Source: Catenibacterium sp. co_0103 (lineage in GTDB: Bacteria > Bacillota_I > Bacilli_A > Erysipelotrichales > Coprobacillaceae). From it: DNA of 8,172 nucleotides. The notes under the pieces are model-generated. The model saw only the letters and a list, made by a program, of their open reading frames with translations. It ran no database searches and was not told the DNA's origin. The DNA lies in contig NZ_RCYB01000085.1 of the NCBI RefSeq assembly GCF_004168205.1, positions 1-8,172 on the forward strand, read 5' to 3'. Position numbers and translations under genes: made by a program. Positions 1-6,025 of this stretch are shown here, in pieces (position 1 is the first letter of the stretch; each line of letters begins with the position of its first letter).

Positions 1-18
1 ATTATGCTGCAAAACAAA

Positions 19-35
19 AGCACCGTTGTGGTGCT
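19..35. repeat. Short inverted repeat in left-edge intergenic region
   Basis: AGCACC (19-24) and GGTGCT (30-35) form a 6-bp stem around a 5-base loop. Read on the minus strand the stem is followed by TTTTGTTTT, which resembles a weak intrinsic terminator. Read on the plus strand the following bases (AATGTTTGATTATTTTT) are a poorer U run. It could end a plus-strand gene lying left of the window, or catch minus-strand read-through. Apart from this repeat and the promoter at 92-120, I see nothing supportable in bases 1-141. Confidence 0.4.
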
Positions 36-91
36 AATGTTTGATTATTTTTGAGACATTATCAATTTCGGTTGACAGAGTAATTCTGCAA

Positions 92-120
92 TTGTTTTCG
101 CTTACAGAGAATGATATAAT
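92..120 (+). promoter_or_regulatory. Probable sigma-A promoter of the small membrane protein gene
   Basis: A perfect TATAAT lies at 115-120, preceded by TG at 112-113 (extended -10). A TTGTTT -35-like hexamer at 92-97 sits at the ideal 17-base spacing. Transcription would begin near base 127, leaving a leader of about 15 bases before the ATG at 142. A perfect TTGACA also occurs at 72-77, but no -10 lies at the right distance from it. Confidence 0.65.
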
Positions 121-141
121 ATCCTAGAATGAGGTGAAACT

Positions 142-336
142 ATGAACGGATTAAAAGAACATAAATATATGGATTTCTTAACAACTATTGGCTATATCGT
201 ATTTGCATTATGCTGTGTGATTGGTTTCTTTGCACATTTATATATCTTATTTGCGGTAGGGTTTGTTTTGATTTTTGTATTAAGATTAATCGGATACTCT
301 TTAGATCGCTTTAATGAATATAAGCGTGGCTATTAG
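142..336 (+). CDS. Small two-helix membrane protein of unknown function (64 aa)
   Basis: I do not recognise a family. The protein has a short polar N-terminus (residues 1-10), a hydrophobic helix at about 12-31 (includes GYIVFALCCVIGFFAH), and a second at about 32-51 with almost no turn between them. It ends in a charged tail, SLDRFNEYKRGY, so it is probably a helical hairpin in the cytoplasmic membrane. There is no signal-peptidase site. The gene is credible because it has its own extended -10 promoter, a GAGGTG ribosome binding site at 131-136 five bases from the ATG, and an intrinsic terminator beginning inside its stop codon. It is a monocistronic unit, convergent with ileS. The two adjacent cysteines (about residues 24-25) are the only other notable residues. 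Function cannot be inferred from the context. Confidence 0.7.
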   Translation: MNGLKEHKYMDFLTTIGYIVFALCCVIGFFAHLYILFAVGFVLIFVLRLIGYSLDRFNEYKRGY

Positions 337-358
337 TCTAGATTTCTAGACTTTTTTT
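335..358 (+). terminator. Intrinsic terminator of the small membrane protein gene
   Basis: AGTCTAG (335-341) and CTAGACT (346-352) form a perfect 7-bp stem with an ATTT loop, followed by a T run to 358. The stem starts within the TAG stop codon (334-336), so termination is tightly coupled to the end of the gene. Confidence 0.8.
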
Positions 359-368
359 ATTGGATGTT

Positions 369-403
369 AAAAGGATATGAGGCAATCCTCATATCCTTAT
401 TTT
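369..403. terminator. Bidirectional-type terminator between ileS and the small convergent gene
   Basis: AAGGATATGAGG (371-382) and CCTCATATCCTT (387-398) form a perfect 12-bp stem with a 4-base loop. On the plus strand it is followed by ATTTTTTATT. On the minus strand it is followed by TTTT overlapping the base of the stem, and it lies just past the ileS stop. It probably ends ileS transcription and backs up the terminator of the small plus-strand gene. Confidence 0.75.
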
Positions 404-3163
404 TTATTCTTCTTCACTAGATGGTAAAGTTTCTACAACTTCATGACATCTTGGACATAATCCATCTACTAATTCGCCTTCTTCGAACCAATTCCAGCAT
501 CTTGGACACTGAACACCATGGAATTTTTCTGCCTTGATGAAACAAGTTTCATATTCATCTTTACCTTCTGCATTATCATCTAAAGTCACTTTTGCGACGA
601 TGAATAACTGTTTCATAGAATCTTCTAATGAAGCTAAAGACTTATATTCATCCTTAAGAGTGATAGTAAGCTTACCTTCCATGTTAGAATTGATTACTTT
701 TTCAGCTCTTAAGTTTTCTAATGATTTCATAACATCAGTACGTAAGTTCATGAATAAATCGAACTGTTCTTTTAATGCATCAGCATTTTCAATTTCGAAC
801 TTTTCTGGCTTAGCTTCTAGGAATACAGATTCTTCCTGTTTTGCATCACAATGGAAGTGATCATGTAATTCTTCTGCAGTGAAGACTAAGATTGGTGAGA
901 TTAACTTCATCATTGTCTTTGCATGATGATAAAGAACTGTCTGTACCTGTCTTCTTCTTGTAGAATCAGCCTTTTCGATATAAAGGATATCCTTTGTGAA
1001 GTCCATATAGAATGCACTTAATGTATTAGTGAAGTAGTTTAAGATTTCCTTGTTTGCTTCTGAGAAGTTATAAGAATCCATAGACTTATGATATGCATCC
1101 ATTAAGTCATTTAACTTAGCTAACATATACTGATCAACTGGTTCTAATTCATTTACTGGTAATACATCAGTATCCTTGAAATCATTTAAGTTACCAAGTA
1201 AGAAACGCATAGTATTTCTTACCTTACGATAGCTTTCAGATACTTTCTTTAAGATATCATCAGAGATACGTACATCTGACTGGAAGTCTACAGTAGTAGC
1301 CCATAATCTTAAGATATCAGCACCCCATTTATTGATTGTCTTGATTGGATCTACAGCGTTACCACCAGACTTACTCATCTTTAATCCCTTACCATCAAGA
1401 GTGAAACCATGAGATAAAACTGTCTTATATGGTGCTTTACCATGTACTGCAGTACCGATGATTAATGAAGAGTTGAACCATCCACGATACTGGTCACTAC
1501 CTTCGAAGTATAGATCAGCTGGATAACCTAATCCTCTTTCTACTAATACACCAGTATGTGATGAACCTGAGTCAAACCATACGTCCATGATATCTTTTTC
1601 TTTCTTGAAGATACCATTTGGTGAATGTTCGTTTGTATAACCTTCTGGTAATAAATCTTTTTCATCTCTTTCAAACCATACGTTTGAACCGAATTCTCTA
1701 AATAGTGCTGATACATGATCAAATACTTTCTGATCAATTACAGGAGTACCATCTTCACAATAGAAGATTGGAATTGGAACACCCCAAGTTCTCTGTCTTG
1801 AGATACACCAGTCACCACGGTCTTTAATCATGTTATAGATTCTAATATGACCCCATTCATTGATCCAGTTAACGCTATCGATTTCACTTAATAGTTTTTC
1901 TCTGATCTTATCGATAGAACAGAACCACTGGTCAGTTGCTCTAAAGATGATAGGCTTCTTAGTACGCCAGTCATGAGGGTAGCTATGTGTAATCCAAGTA
2001 AGATTTAATAAAGCGCCTAATTCTTCTAGTTTTACTGTAACAGTCTTGTTTGCATCATCAACATACTGACCTGCAAGCCATTCACCACATGATTCCATCA
2101 TGCAGCCATGTTCATCAACGTTTACAAGTACTGGTAATTTATATTTCTGACAGATGTTAAAGTCGTCTACACCAAATCCACTTGCTGTATGAACGCATCC
2201 AGTACCTGAATCAGTTGTAACATGGTCACCCATGATAACTAATGATTCTCTTTCTGGATAAAGTGGATGAGTACATGTGATGTATTCTAATTCTTCACCC
2301 TTGAAACGTTTTAAGATTTCTTTTTCTTTTAATCCAAATGTTTCCCATAATGAATCAACTAATTCTTCTAAGACAACAAGATTACCTTTTTCAGATTTAA
2401 CTAATGCATAAGTGAAGCGTGGGTTTAAACAGATTGCCTGGTTTCCTGGGATTGTCCAAGGAGTAGTAGTCCAGATTACAAAGTAGTTATCATCACCTTC
2501 TAAGATACCTTTACCATCTTTTACCTTGAAACGTACATAGATAGTAGGTGATTTTACATCATGGTATTCTACTTCTGCTTCAGCTAATGCTGATTCAGAT
2601 GAAGGTGACCAATATACTGGCTTTAATCCTTTATAGATTAATCCATCTACAGCCATCTTTGCAAATACATCAATCTGTCTTGCTTCAAATTCTTTATGTA
2701 AAGTTAAATATGGATGTTTGTAGTCTGCAAATGTACCTACACGGATACACTGCTGCATTTGACGTTCAACCTGCTTTAATGCATATGCATAACATTTTTC
2801 TCTGAACTTTGCAGTAGACATAGATTTTCTATCTACACCCTGCTTCTGAATTGCATTTTCGATAGGTAAACCATGAGTATCCCATCCTGGAATATATGGT
2901 GTATAGAAACCTTCCATATTCTTATAACGACAAATAACGTCTTTAATAACCTTATTTAACATATGTCCAACATGCATATTACCATTTGCATATGGAGGTC
3001 CATCATGGAAAATGAAATGTTCTTTTCCTTCATTCTGCTTGATCACCTTTTCATACATGTTAGCGTTCTGCCATCTTTCTACGTAAGCAGGTTCCTTAGT
3101 AGGAAGCTTACCACGCATCTCAAAATCAGTTTTTGGCATTAAGAGTGTGCTTTTGTAATTCAT
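404..3163 (-). CDS. ileS: Isoleucyl-tRNA synthetase
   Basis: This cytoplasmic class I synthetase charges tRNA-Ile with isoleucine and edits misactivated valine. The 919 residues match the length of bacterial-type IleRS. Visible motifs are: the HIGH-box variant HVGH at 64-67 within PPYANGNMHVGH; a CP1 editing domain at about 200-395, with WTTTPWTIPGNQA (231-243) and GTGCVHTASGFGVDD (320-334); WCISRQRTWGVPIP from 452; DVWFDSGSSH from 527; GSDQYRGWF from 555; and KMSKS at 595-599. An anticodon-binding helical domain follows, then a C-terminal zinc finger with Cys886, Cys889, Cys903 and Cys906. The start MNYKSTLLMPKTDF aligns with the known N-terminus of the Bacillus enzyme and has AAAGGGG just upstream. 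The gene lies downstream of divIVA, as in Bacillus, and is controlled by a T-box leader with an isoleucine specifier. All signature motifs are intact. Confidence 0.98.
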   Translation of the reverse strand: MNYKSTLLMPKTDFEMRGKLPTKEPAYVERWQNANMYEKVIKQNEGKEHFIFHDGPPYANGNMHVGHMLNKVIKDVICRYKNMEGFYTPYIPGWDTHGLPIENAIQKQGVDRKSMSTAKFREKCYAYALKQVERQMQQCIRVGTFADYKHPYLTLHKEFEARQIDVFAKMAVDGLIYKGLKPVYWSPSSESALAEAEVEYHDVKSPTIYVRFKVKDGKGILEGDDNYFVIWTTTPWTIPGNQAICLNPRFTYALVKSEKGNLVVLEELVDSLWETFGLKEKEILKRFKGEELEYITCTHPLYPERESLVIMGDHVTTDSGTGCVHTASGFGVDDFNICQKYKLPVLVNVDEHGCMMESCGEWLAGQYVDDANKTVTVKLEELGALLNLTWITHSYPHDWRTKKPIIFRATDQWFCSIDKIREKLLSEIDSVNWINEWGHIRIYNMIKDRGDWCISRQRTWGVPIPIFYCEDGTPVIDQKVFDHVSALFREFGSNVWFERDEKDLLPEGYTNEHSPNGIFKKEKDIMDVWFDSGSSHTGVLVERGLGYPADLYFEGSDQYRGWFNSSLIIGTAVHGKAPYKTVLSHGFTLDGKGLKMSKSGGNAVDPIKTINKWGADILRLWATTVDFQSDVRISDDILKKVSESYRKVRNTMRFLLGNLNDFKDTDVLPVNELEPVDQYMLAKLNDLMDAYHKSMDSYNFSEANKEILNYFTNTLSAFYMDFTKDILYIEKADSTRRRQVQTVLYHHAKTMMKLISPILVFTAEELHDHFHCDAKQEESVFLEAKPEKFEIENADALKEQFDLFMNLRTDVMKSLENLRAEKVINSNMEGKLTITLKDEYKSLASLEDSMKQLFIVAKVTLDDNAEGKDEYETCFIKAEKFHGVQCPRCWNWFEEGELVDGLCPRCHEVVETLPSSEEE

Positions 3164-3183
3164 ATATATCCCCTTTCACAAAT

Positions 3184-3211
3184 AAAAAAACGTCCTTCAT
3201 AAAGGACGTTT
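3184..3211 (-). terminator. T-box-controlled terminator hairpin upstream of ileS
   Basis: AAACGTCCTT and AAGGACGTTT form a perfect 10-bp stem (3202-3211 with 3188-3197) with a TATG loop, continuing into a T run (3184-3190). The CCTT of the first arm is the segment that the T-box sequence AAAGG captures when tRNA is uncharged, so terminator and antiterminator are mutually exclusive. Confidence 0.95.
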
Positions 3212-3310
3212 GCACGCGGTACCACCTTTGTTCATATCATTCGATATGCACTTAAGATCTTAACGCAATCAACGGCATTCCCTACTTTATTCAGGATGCA
3301 GCTCCAGAGT

Positions 3311-3313
3311 GAT
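3311..3313 (-). promoter_or_regulatory. T-box specifier codon ATC (Ile)
   Basis: The minus strand reads GGA-ATC-ACTCT at the 3' side of stem I. ATC is an isoleucine codon and matches the identity of the downstream synthetase. The frame of the specifier is assigned from its position next to the basal AGAG/CTCT helix. Confidence 0.85.
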
Positions 3314-3357
3314 TCCTGACCAATACACCTTCACCGTTTCCACCACCCACGGTTTCT

Positions 3358-3822
3358 CTATAAGTTCTCTTGATCAGCGCTCTCTTTCTTCGCTTTTTTT
3401 TCTTCTTCATTAATTAAACTAAAAATTTCTGATTTGTCAATAGTTTCTAACAATTCTGTGCTGATTTTTACAATTTCAGCCCTAAAATCTTTTGCTTCAT
3501 CCTTAAAACCTTCTACTTCATCACTTAAACCCTTCACATAATTCATAGACTCTTTAAGAATCATATTCGCATTATGCTTGGCTTTTGTAATGAGTTCACT
3601 GGCTTCCTTTAAAGCAAGACGGGAAATCTCTTCATTGGTCTTTCGTTCAATAGATTGACGATTAGCCATCGCGATATTTTCTTTTTTAACTTTATCCAAT
3701 TCTTTTTCAAGTCTTCTGATTTGTAAAGTAGTTTCCTGAATTTTCTTTTCTAAAGTCTCAATCGTATCATCGACTTCTTCAGTATTATATCCACGAAGCT
3801 GCTTATTGAACATGTATCCCAT
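3358..3822 (-). CDS. divIVA: DivIVA-family coiled-coil polar/division protein
   Basis: DivIVA proteins bind curved cytoplasmic membrane at poles and division septa and recruit division, chromosome or cell-wall partners. The N-terminal signature is FNKQLRGYNTEEVDDTIETL (residues 5-24), matching the family's F-RGY-EVD pattern. A heptad-rich coiled coil at about 22-60 follows, then a second helical segment (about 62-135) and a charged Lys/Glu tail. At 154 residues it is close to the usual size. In Bacillus DivIVA the membrane-inserting residue is Phe in SFRGY; here the equivalent position is Leu9 (QLRGY), with Arg10 kept. The first ATG is chosen because GAGGGG lies about 8 bases upstream; the second ATG (residue 4) would be too far away. 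That ribosome binding site overlaps the ylmH stop, with only 12 bases between the genes, suggesting coupling. The stop codon lies in the base of the ileS T-box. Confidence 0.93.
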   Translation of the reverse strand: MGYMFNKQLRGYNTEEVDDTIETLEKKIQETTLQIRRLEKELDKVKKENIAMANRQSIERKTNEEISRLALKEASELITKAKHNANMILKESMNYVKGLSDEVEGFKDEAKDFRAEIVKISTELLETIDKSEIFSLINEEEKKAKKESADQENL

Positions 3823-3834
3823 ACCCGTGTCCCC

Positions 3835-4581
3835 TCATCGATAATATTGGCCTTCTATTACATAATTATCCTGCTTTGTTCTTCTATCTGTTATGAATAT
3901 CTTTACTCGGCCATGATGACGTAAAGATATTATAGCGTTATTATCGCATATTTTTGAAATATCTTCAATAACTTTGTAATTAAGCTTGACATACTGACCA
4001 CGAATGGCTTCTACTGCTTTATTGCGAGAGATGCCAAATAATTGCGCAACCATCTTATCTAAACGCAAAGAAGAAACGATCACTGTTTTAGTATAGGTAT
4101 CCTGCTGAATAGAAAGACGTTCTTTACTTTCTACTAAATGAATAGAAGAACGTTTGATACGTGTGAGATTCATACGAATATAATCACTATTTTCTGTCAT
4201 ACAGGCAAAGGAAAGTGGCTCTTCATTGATATCTCCGATACATTGACGCTTAATACCTAAATGCATTAAAGCCCCTAAGACATCGGAATGTTTAAGGTTT
4301 CCAATTGTATCATTGTAATCTACTTTAAATACTGTGACTTTAAAATCTTCAGGTTCAAATTCATAGAAATCAGGTGCTATGAGCACTCTTTTATTTTCTG
4401 CTCCATCAAATCCTCCATCTGCTTCTACTTTGAGTTCATGACCAATAACACTTTCTACAATGGACTGCTGATGTGGATCAAGAAATTGTGTAAGAATCAT
4501 ACGCTGTGAATAAAGTGCCTGATCTTTGTAATCTAATATTTTAGAGACGAATTCTTCATCACCTTTAAAATGTTCTAACAT
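3835..4581 (-). CDS. ylmH: YlmH, S4-domain RNA-binding protein
   Basis: YlmH is encoded in the division cluster of many Firmicutes. In Bacillus it binds stalled 50S-peptidyl-tRNA complexes and acts in ribosome-associated quality control, overlapping with RqcP. The 248 residues match the family. The N-terminal domain starts LEHFKGDEEFVSKILDY and contains the conserved TQFLDPHQQ (31-39). A middle domain has HSDVLGALMHLGIKRQCIGDI (98-118), and a C-terminal S4 RNA-binding domain spans about 171-230 (SLRLDKMVAQLFGISRNKAV onward). The start is set by alignment to the Bacillus N-terminus. It has no Shine-Dalgarno sequence directly upstream: the bases before it are TTTTTTTATGAAAT. A GGAGGA lies 38 bases away (4620-4625), on the far side of a hairpin. 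An out-of-frame ATG 7 bases upstream opens only a 7-codon frame. The usual neighbour ylmG is missing between sepF and ylmH. Confidence 0.92.
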   Translation of the reverse strand: MLEHFKGDEEFVSKILDYKDQALYSQRMILTQFLDPHQQSIVESVIGHELKVEADGGFDGAENKRVLIAPDFYEFEPEDFKVTVFKVDYNDTIGNLKHSDVLGALMHLGIKRQCIGDINEEPLSFACMTENSDYIRMNLTRIKRSSIHLVESKERLSIQQDTYTKTVIVSSLRLDKMVAQLFGISRNKAVEAIRGQYVKLNYKVIEDISKICDNNAIISLRHHGRVKIFITDRRTKQDNYVIEGQYYR

Positions 4582-4588
4582 ATTTCAT

Positions 4589-4617
4589 AAAAAAAGTATT
4601 AGCGAATGCTAATACTT
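4589..4617 (-). terminator. Hairpin with U run between sepF and ylmH (attenuator-like)
   Basis: AAGTATTAGC (4608-4617) and GCTAATACTT (4594-4603) form a perfect 10-bp stem with an ATTC loop, followed by more T to 4589. The form is that of an intrinsic terminator, although the stem is AT-rich. It starts inside the sepF stop codon (4616-4618) and ends only a few bases before the ylmH start. Since ylmH has no room for its own promoter here, the hairpin probably terminates only part of the transcripts, or works in translation. Confidence 0.65.
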
Positions 4618-5047
4618 ATTCCTCCGTACTTGTAGGTGTGTCATCATCAAGAGTAATTGAACCAGTTACACCAATGTTCTTAGGTGTACATAAGAAAATC
4701 TTAGGACCAATTACCTGAATATCACCATCAATTGCGAAAATAACACCAGTTAAGAAATCAACAACACGTTTCTGCTGTTCCTTCTGTAAACGATGTAGGT
4801 TAACGACAGCTGCTTTATTTTTCTTTAAATAACCACCAATTTCCTGAGAATCAGAATAAGCACGTGGTTCAAATAATACAAGACTAGAGTTAGCATCAAA
4901 TGGCTTCAACATCTCACTTGTCTTTTTAGTCTTATTGTTTTCAAAAATATTAGAATTTTCTTCCTGTCCGTTTTGTGCAGTATTGTAATCTTCTGTATAT
5001 CCTTCTTCTTCACCAAATAACCAATCTTTAACCTTATCCATACACAT
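4616..5047 (-). CDS. sepF: SepF, Z-ring anchoring cell-division protein
   Basis: SepF binds the C-terminal tail of FtsZ and the membrane, bundling and anchoring the Z ring at mid-cell. The 143 residues fit the family. A short amphipathic N-terminus (MCMDKVKDWLFG) serves as the likely membrane anchor. An acidic and Asn-rich linker (13-50) follows, then the conserved core at about 54-130: SSLVLFEPRAYSDSQEIGGY, KKNKAAVVNLHRL, KRVVDFLTGVIFAIDGDIQ and GPKIFLCTPKNIGV. The first ATG is preferred because AGGAGG lies 6 bases upstream; the ATG at residue 3 would have 12-base spacing. A promoter with an extended -10 lies directly upstream, so sepF is likely the first gene of the sepF-ylmH-divIVA(-ileS) unit. 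A hairpin begins inside its stop codon. Confidence 0.95.
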   Translation of the reverse strand: MCMDKVKDWLFGEEEGYTEDYNTAQNGQEENSNIFENNKTKKTSEMLKPFDANSSLVLFEPRAYSDSQEIGGYLKKNKAAVVNLHRLQKEQQKRVVDFLTGVIFAIDGDIQVIGPKIFLCTPKNIGVTGSITLDDDTPTSTEE

Positions 5048-5072
5048 GTAAAACCTCCTGTTTGTTTTGATT

Positions 5073-5101
5073 ATTATAACACATTAGTGATGTGATTTGT
5101 A
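5073..5101 (-). promoter_or_regulatory. Probable sigma-A promoter of sepF operon
   Basis: On the minus strand a perfect TATAAT (5073-5078) is preceded by TG one base before it (extended -10, TGTTATAAT). The -35 region at 17-base spacing is weak (TACAAA, 5096-5101), as is common with an extended -10. The expected start point leaves about 18 bases before the sepF ATG. The element overlaps the last codons of the upstream yhaM gene. Confidence 0.65.
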
Positions 5102-6025
5102 TACATTTCTATTTTCTAACCCAAAGATACGTGCAGAATATGATCCTGGTTCAGTATCCTTGAGGGCTTTTTCAAACATATTCATTCTTGCATCTACATT
5201 ATCAATAAGTGTTAATGCTTCTGCTTCAGGAATCTGTGGAAGAACTGGAGAACCATATTCCTGTTTACCATGGTGAGAAAGAATCATATGTTCTAGTAAG
5301 AATACTTCTTCTCCCTCGATATGTAATTCTTCTGCCATGTCCTTCACCATTGCATGACCAATAGAGATATGACCTACTAAGCTTCCTTCAATAGAATAAG
5401 CAGGAACAATAGGTCCAGTAAATTCTTTAACCTTACCAATATCATGTAGAATAACACCTGCATATAGTAAATCTGCATCTAAATAGCTATAAACGTTAAT
5501 AAGCTGATCTGCAAGCTTCAACATACATAAAGTATGATAAAGAAGTCCTGAGGCAAAATCATGATGATTTTTAGTGGCTGCAGGATAGTTCGCAAAAGCT
5601 GTATAATGTTTTTCAATAAGTCCATGAACAATCGCATAAAGACGAATGTTGTGGATCTTCTTCATATACATATCTAATTCCTTCTGCATCACTGCTTTTT
5701 CAATAGGTGGCTGTGGTAAGAATAAAGCCTTCTGTTCATCATTCATTTCAATAGGCTCAAGCTTAACGATTTTCATCTGTCTCATGCCCTTATAATTGAT
5801 GATATCTCCTTTACCTCTTACAACCTGCCCTCTTTCAAATAAACGAATCTGCTCATCTGTGGCAGACCAGAGCTTTGCATCAATAGTCCCTGTTGCATCC
5901 TGTAAGACAATATTTAAATAAGAAGACTTGTTGGCACCATTTGTTTTACCTACAGTGACTGAGATAATAATAGCTTCAAAACCAACTGTTTCTTTTCCTG
6001 GATTCATTTCATTAATTTTAATCAT
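5084..6025 (-). CDS. yhaM: YhaM-type 3'-5' exoribonuclease (OB fold plus HD domain)
   Basis: YhaM trims short 3' single-stranded ends of RNA in Firmicutes, and can act on DNA. At 313 residues the protein is nearly identical in length to the Bacillus enzyme (314). An OB-fold nucleic-acid-binding domain occupies about 12-92 (GFEAIIISVTVGKTNG, LQDATGTIDAKLWSATDEQI, GKGDIINYKG). An HD metal-dependent phosphohydrolase domain occupies about 155-285, with His164 in LLYHT, His194-Asp195 with Lys198 in HDIGK, His219 and His224 in GHISIGH, His251-His252 in SHHG, and Asp275 as candidate metal ligands. The start overlaps the stop of the upstream fusion gene by 8 bases (ATGATTAA). GGAG sits 8 bases before the ATG, inside that gene, so translation is probably coupled. 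No terminator separates it from sepF. Confidence 0.93.
   Translation of the reverse strand: MIKINEMNPGKETVGFEAIIISVTVGKTNGANKSSYLNIVLQDATGTIDAKLWSATDEQIRLFERGQVVRGKGDIINYKGMRQMKIVKLEPIEMNDEQKALFLPQPPIEKAVMQKELDMYMKKIHNIRLYAIVHGLIEKHYTAFANYPAATKNHHDFASGLLYHTLCMLKLADQLINVYSYLDADLLYAGVILHDIGKVKEFTGPIVPAYSIEGSLVGHISIGHAMVKDMAEELHIEGEEVFLLEHMILSHHGKQEYGSPVLPQIPEAEALTLIDNVDARMNMFEKALKDTEPGSYSARIFGLENRNVYKSHH

Larger units (their letters stand above)
3184..3360 (-). promoter_or_regulatory. T-box riboswitch leader of ileS (isoleucine specifier)
   Basis: The leader senses uncharged tRNA-Ile and permits read-through into ileS. The canonical T-box AAAGGTGGTACCGCG is at 3215-3229 on the minus strand. 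Its UGGU bulge would pair with an ACCA tRNA acceptor end. AAAGG can pair with CCTTT in the 5' arm of the terminator, giving the antiterminator. Stem I is closed by AGAG (3356-3359) with CTCT (3306-3309). The specifier codon ATC is at 3311-3313, in the expected position just before ACTCT. An apical hairpin (ACCGT with ACGGT) is visible in stem I, and a stem III-like inverted repeat around TTAAGATCTTAA lies before the T-box. The base of stem I overlaps the divIVA stop codon. A separate promoter was not identified, so the leader may be reached from the divIVA transcript or from a promoter inside divIVA. Confidence 0.95.

Noticed and set aside
1..54. Possible C-terminal end of a plus-strand gene entering from the left
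   Set aside because: Two different plus frames stay open from the left edge (stops at 42-44 and 52-54). With so few codons neither can be preferred, and a hairpin lies in the same bases.
72..77. Perfect TTGACA as a -35 element
   Set aside because: There is no -10-like hexamer at 16-18 bases downstream; the TATAAT at 115-120 is too far away and has a better-spaced TTGTTT at 92-97.
534..860. Plus-strand open frame of 108 codons opposite ileS
   Set aside because: It is fully antisense to the 3' part of ileS, has a Ser/Asn-rich composition typical of a shadow frame, and lacks a ribosome binding site or promoter of its own.
2548..2805. Plus-strand open frame of 85 codons opposite ileS
   Set aside because: It lies inside the conserved ileS coding region, and its Leu/Ile/Gln-rich translation looks like the reverse reading of that gene.
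4288..4509. Plus-strand open frame of 73 codons opposite ylmH
   Set aside because: It is antisense to a well-supported gene, with Phe/Cys/Ile-rich translation and no initiation signals.
4573..4588. Seven-codon frame starting at the ATG just before the ylmH start
   Set aside because: It is out of frame with ylmH, shows no recognisable peptide, and is most simply a chance ATG in an AT-rich spacer.
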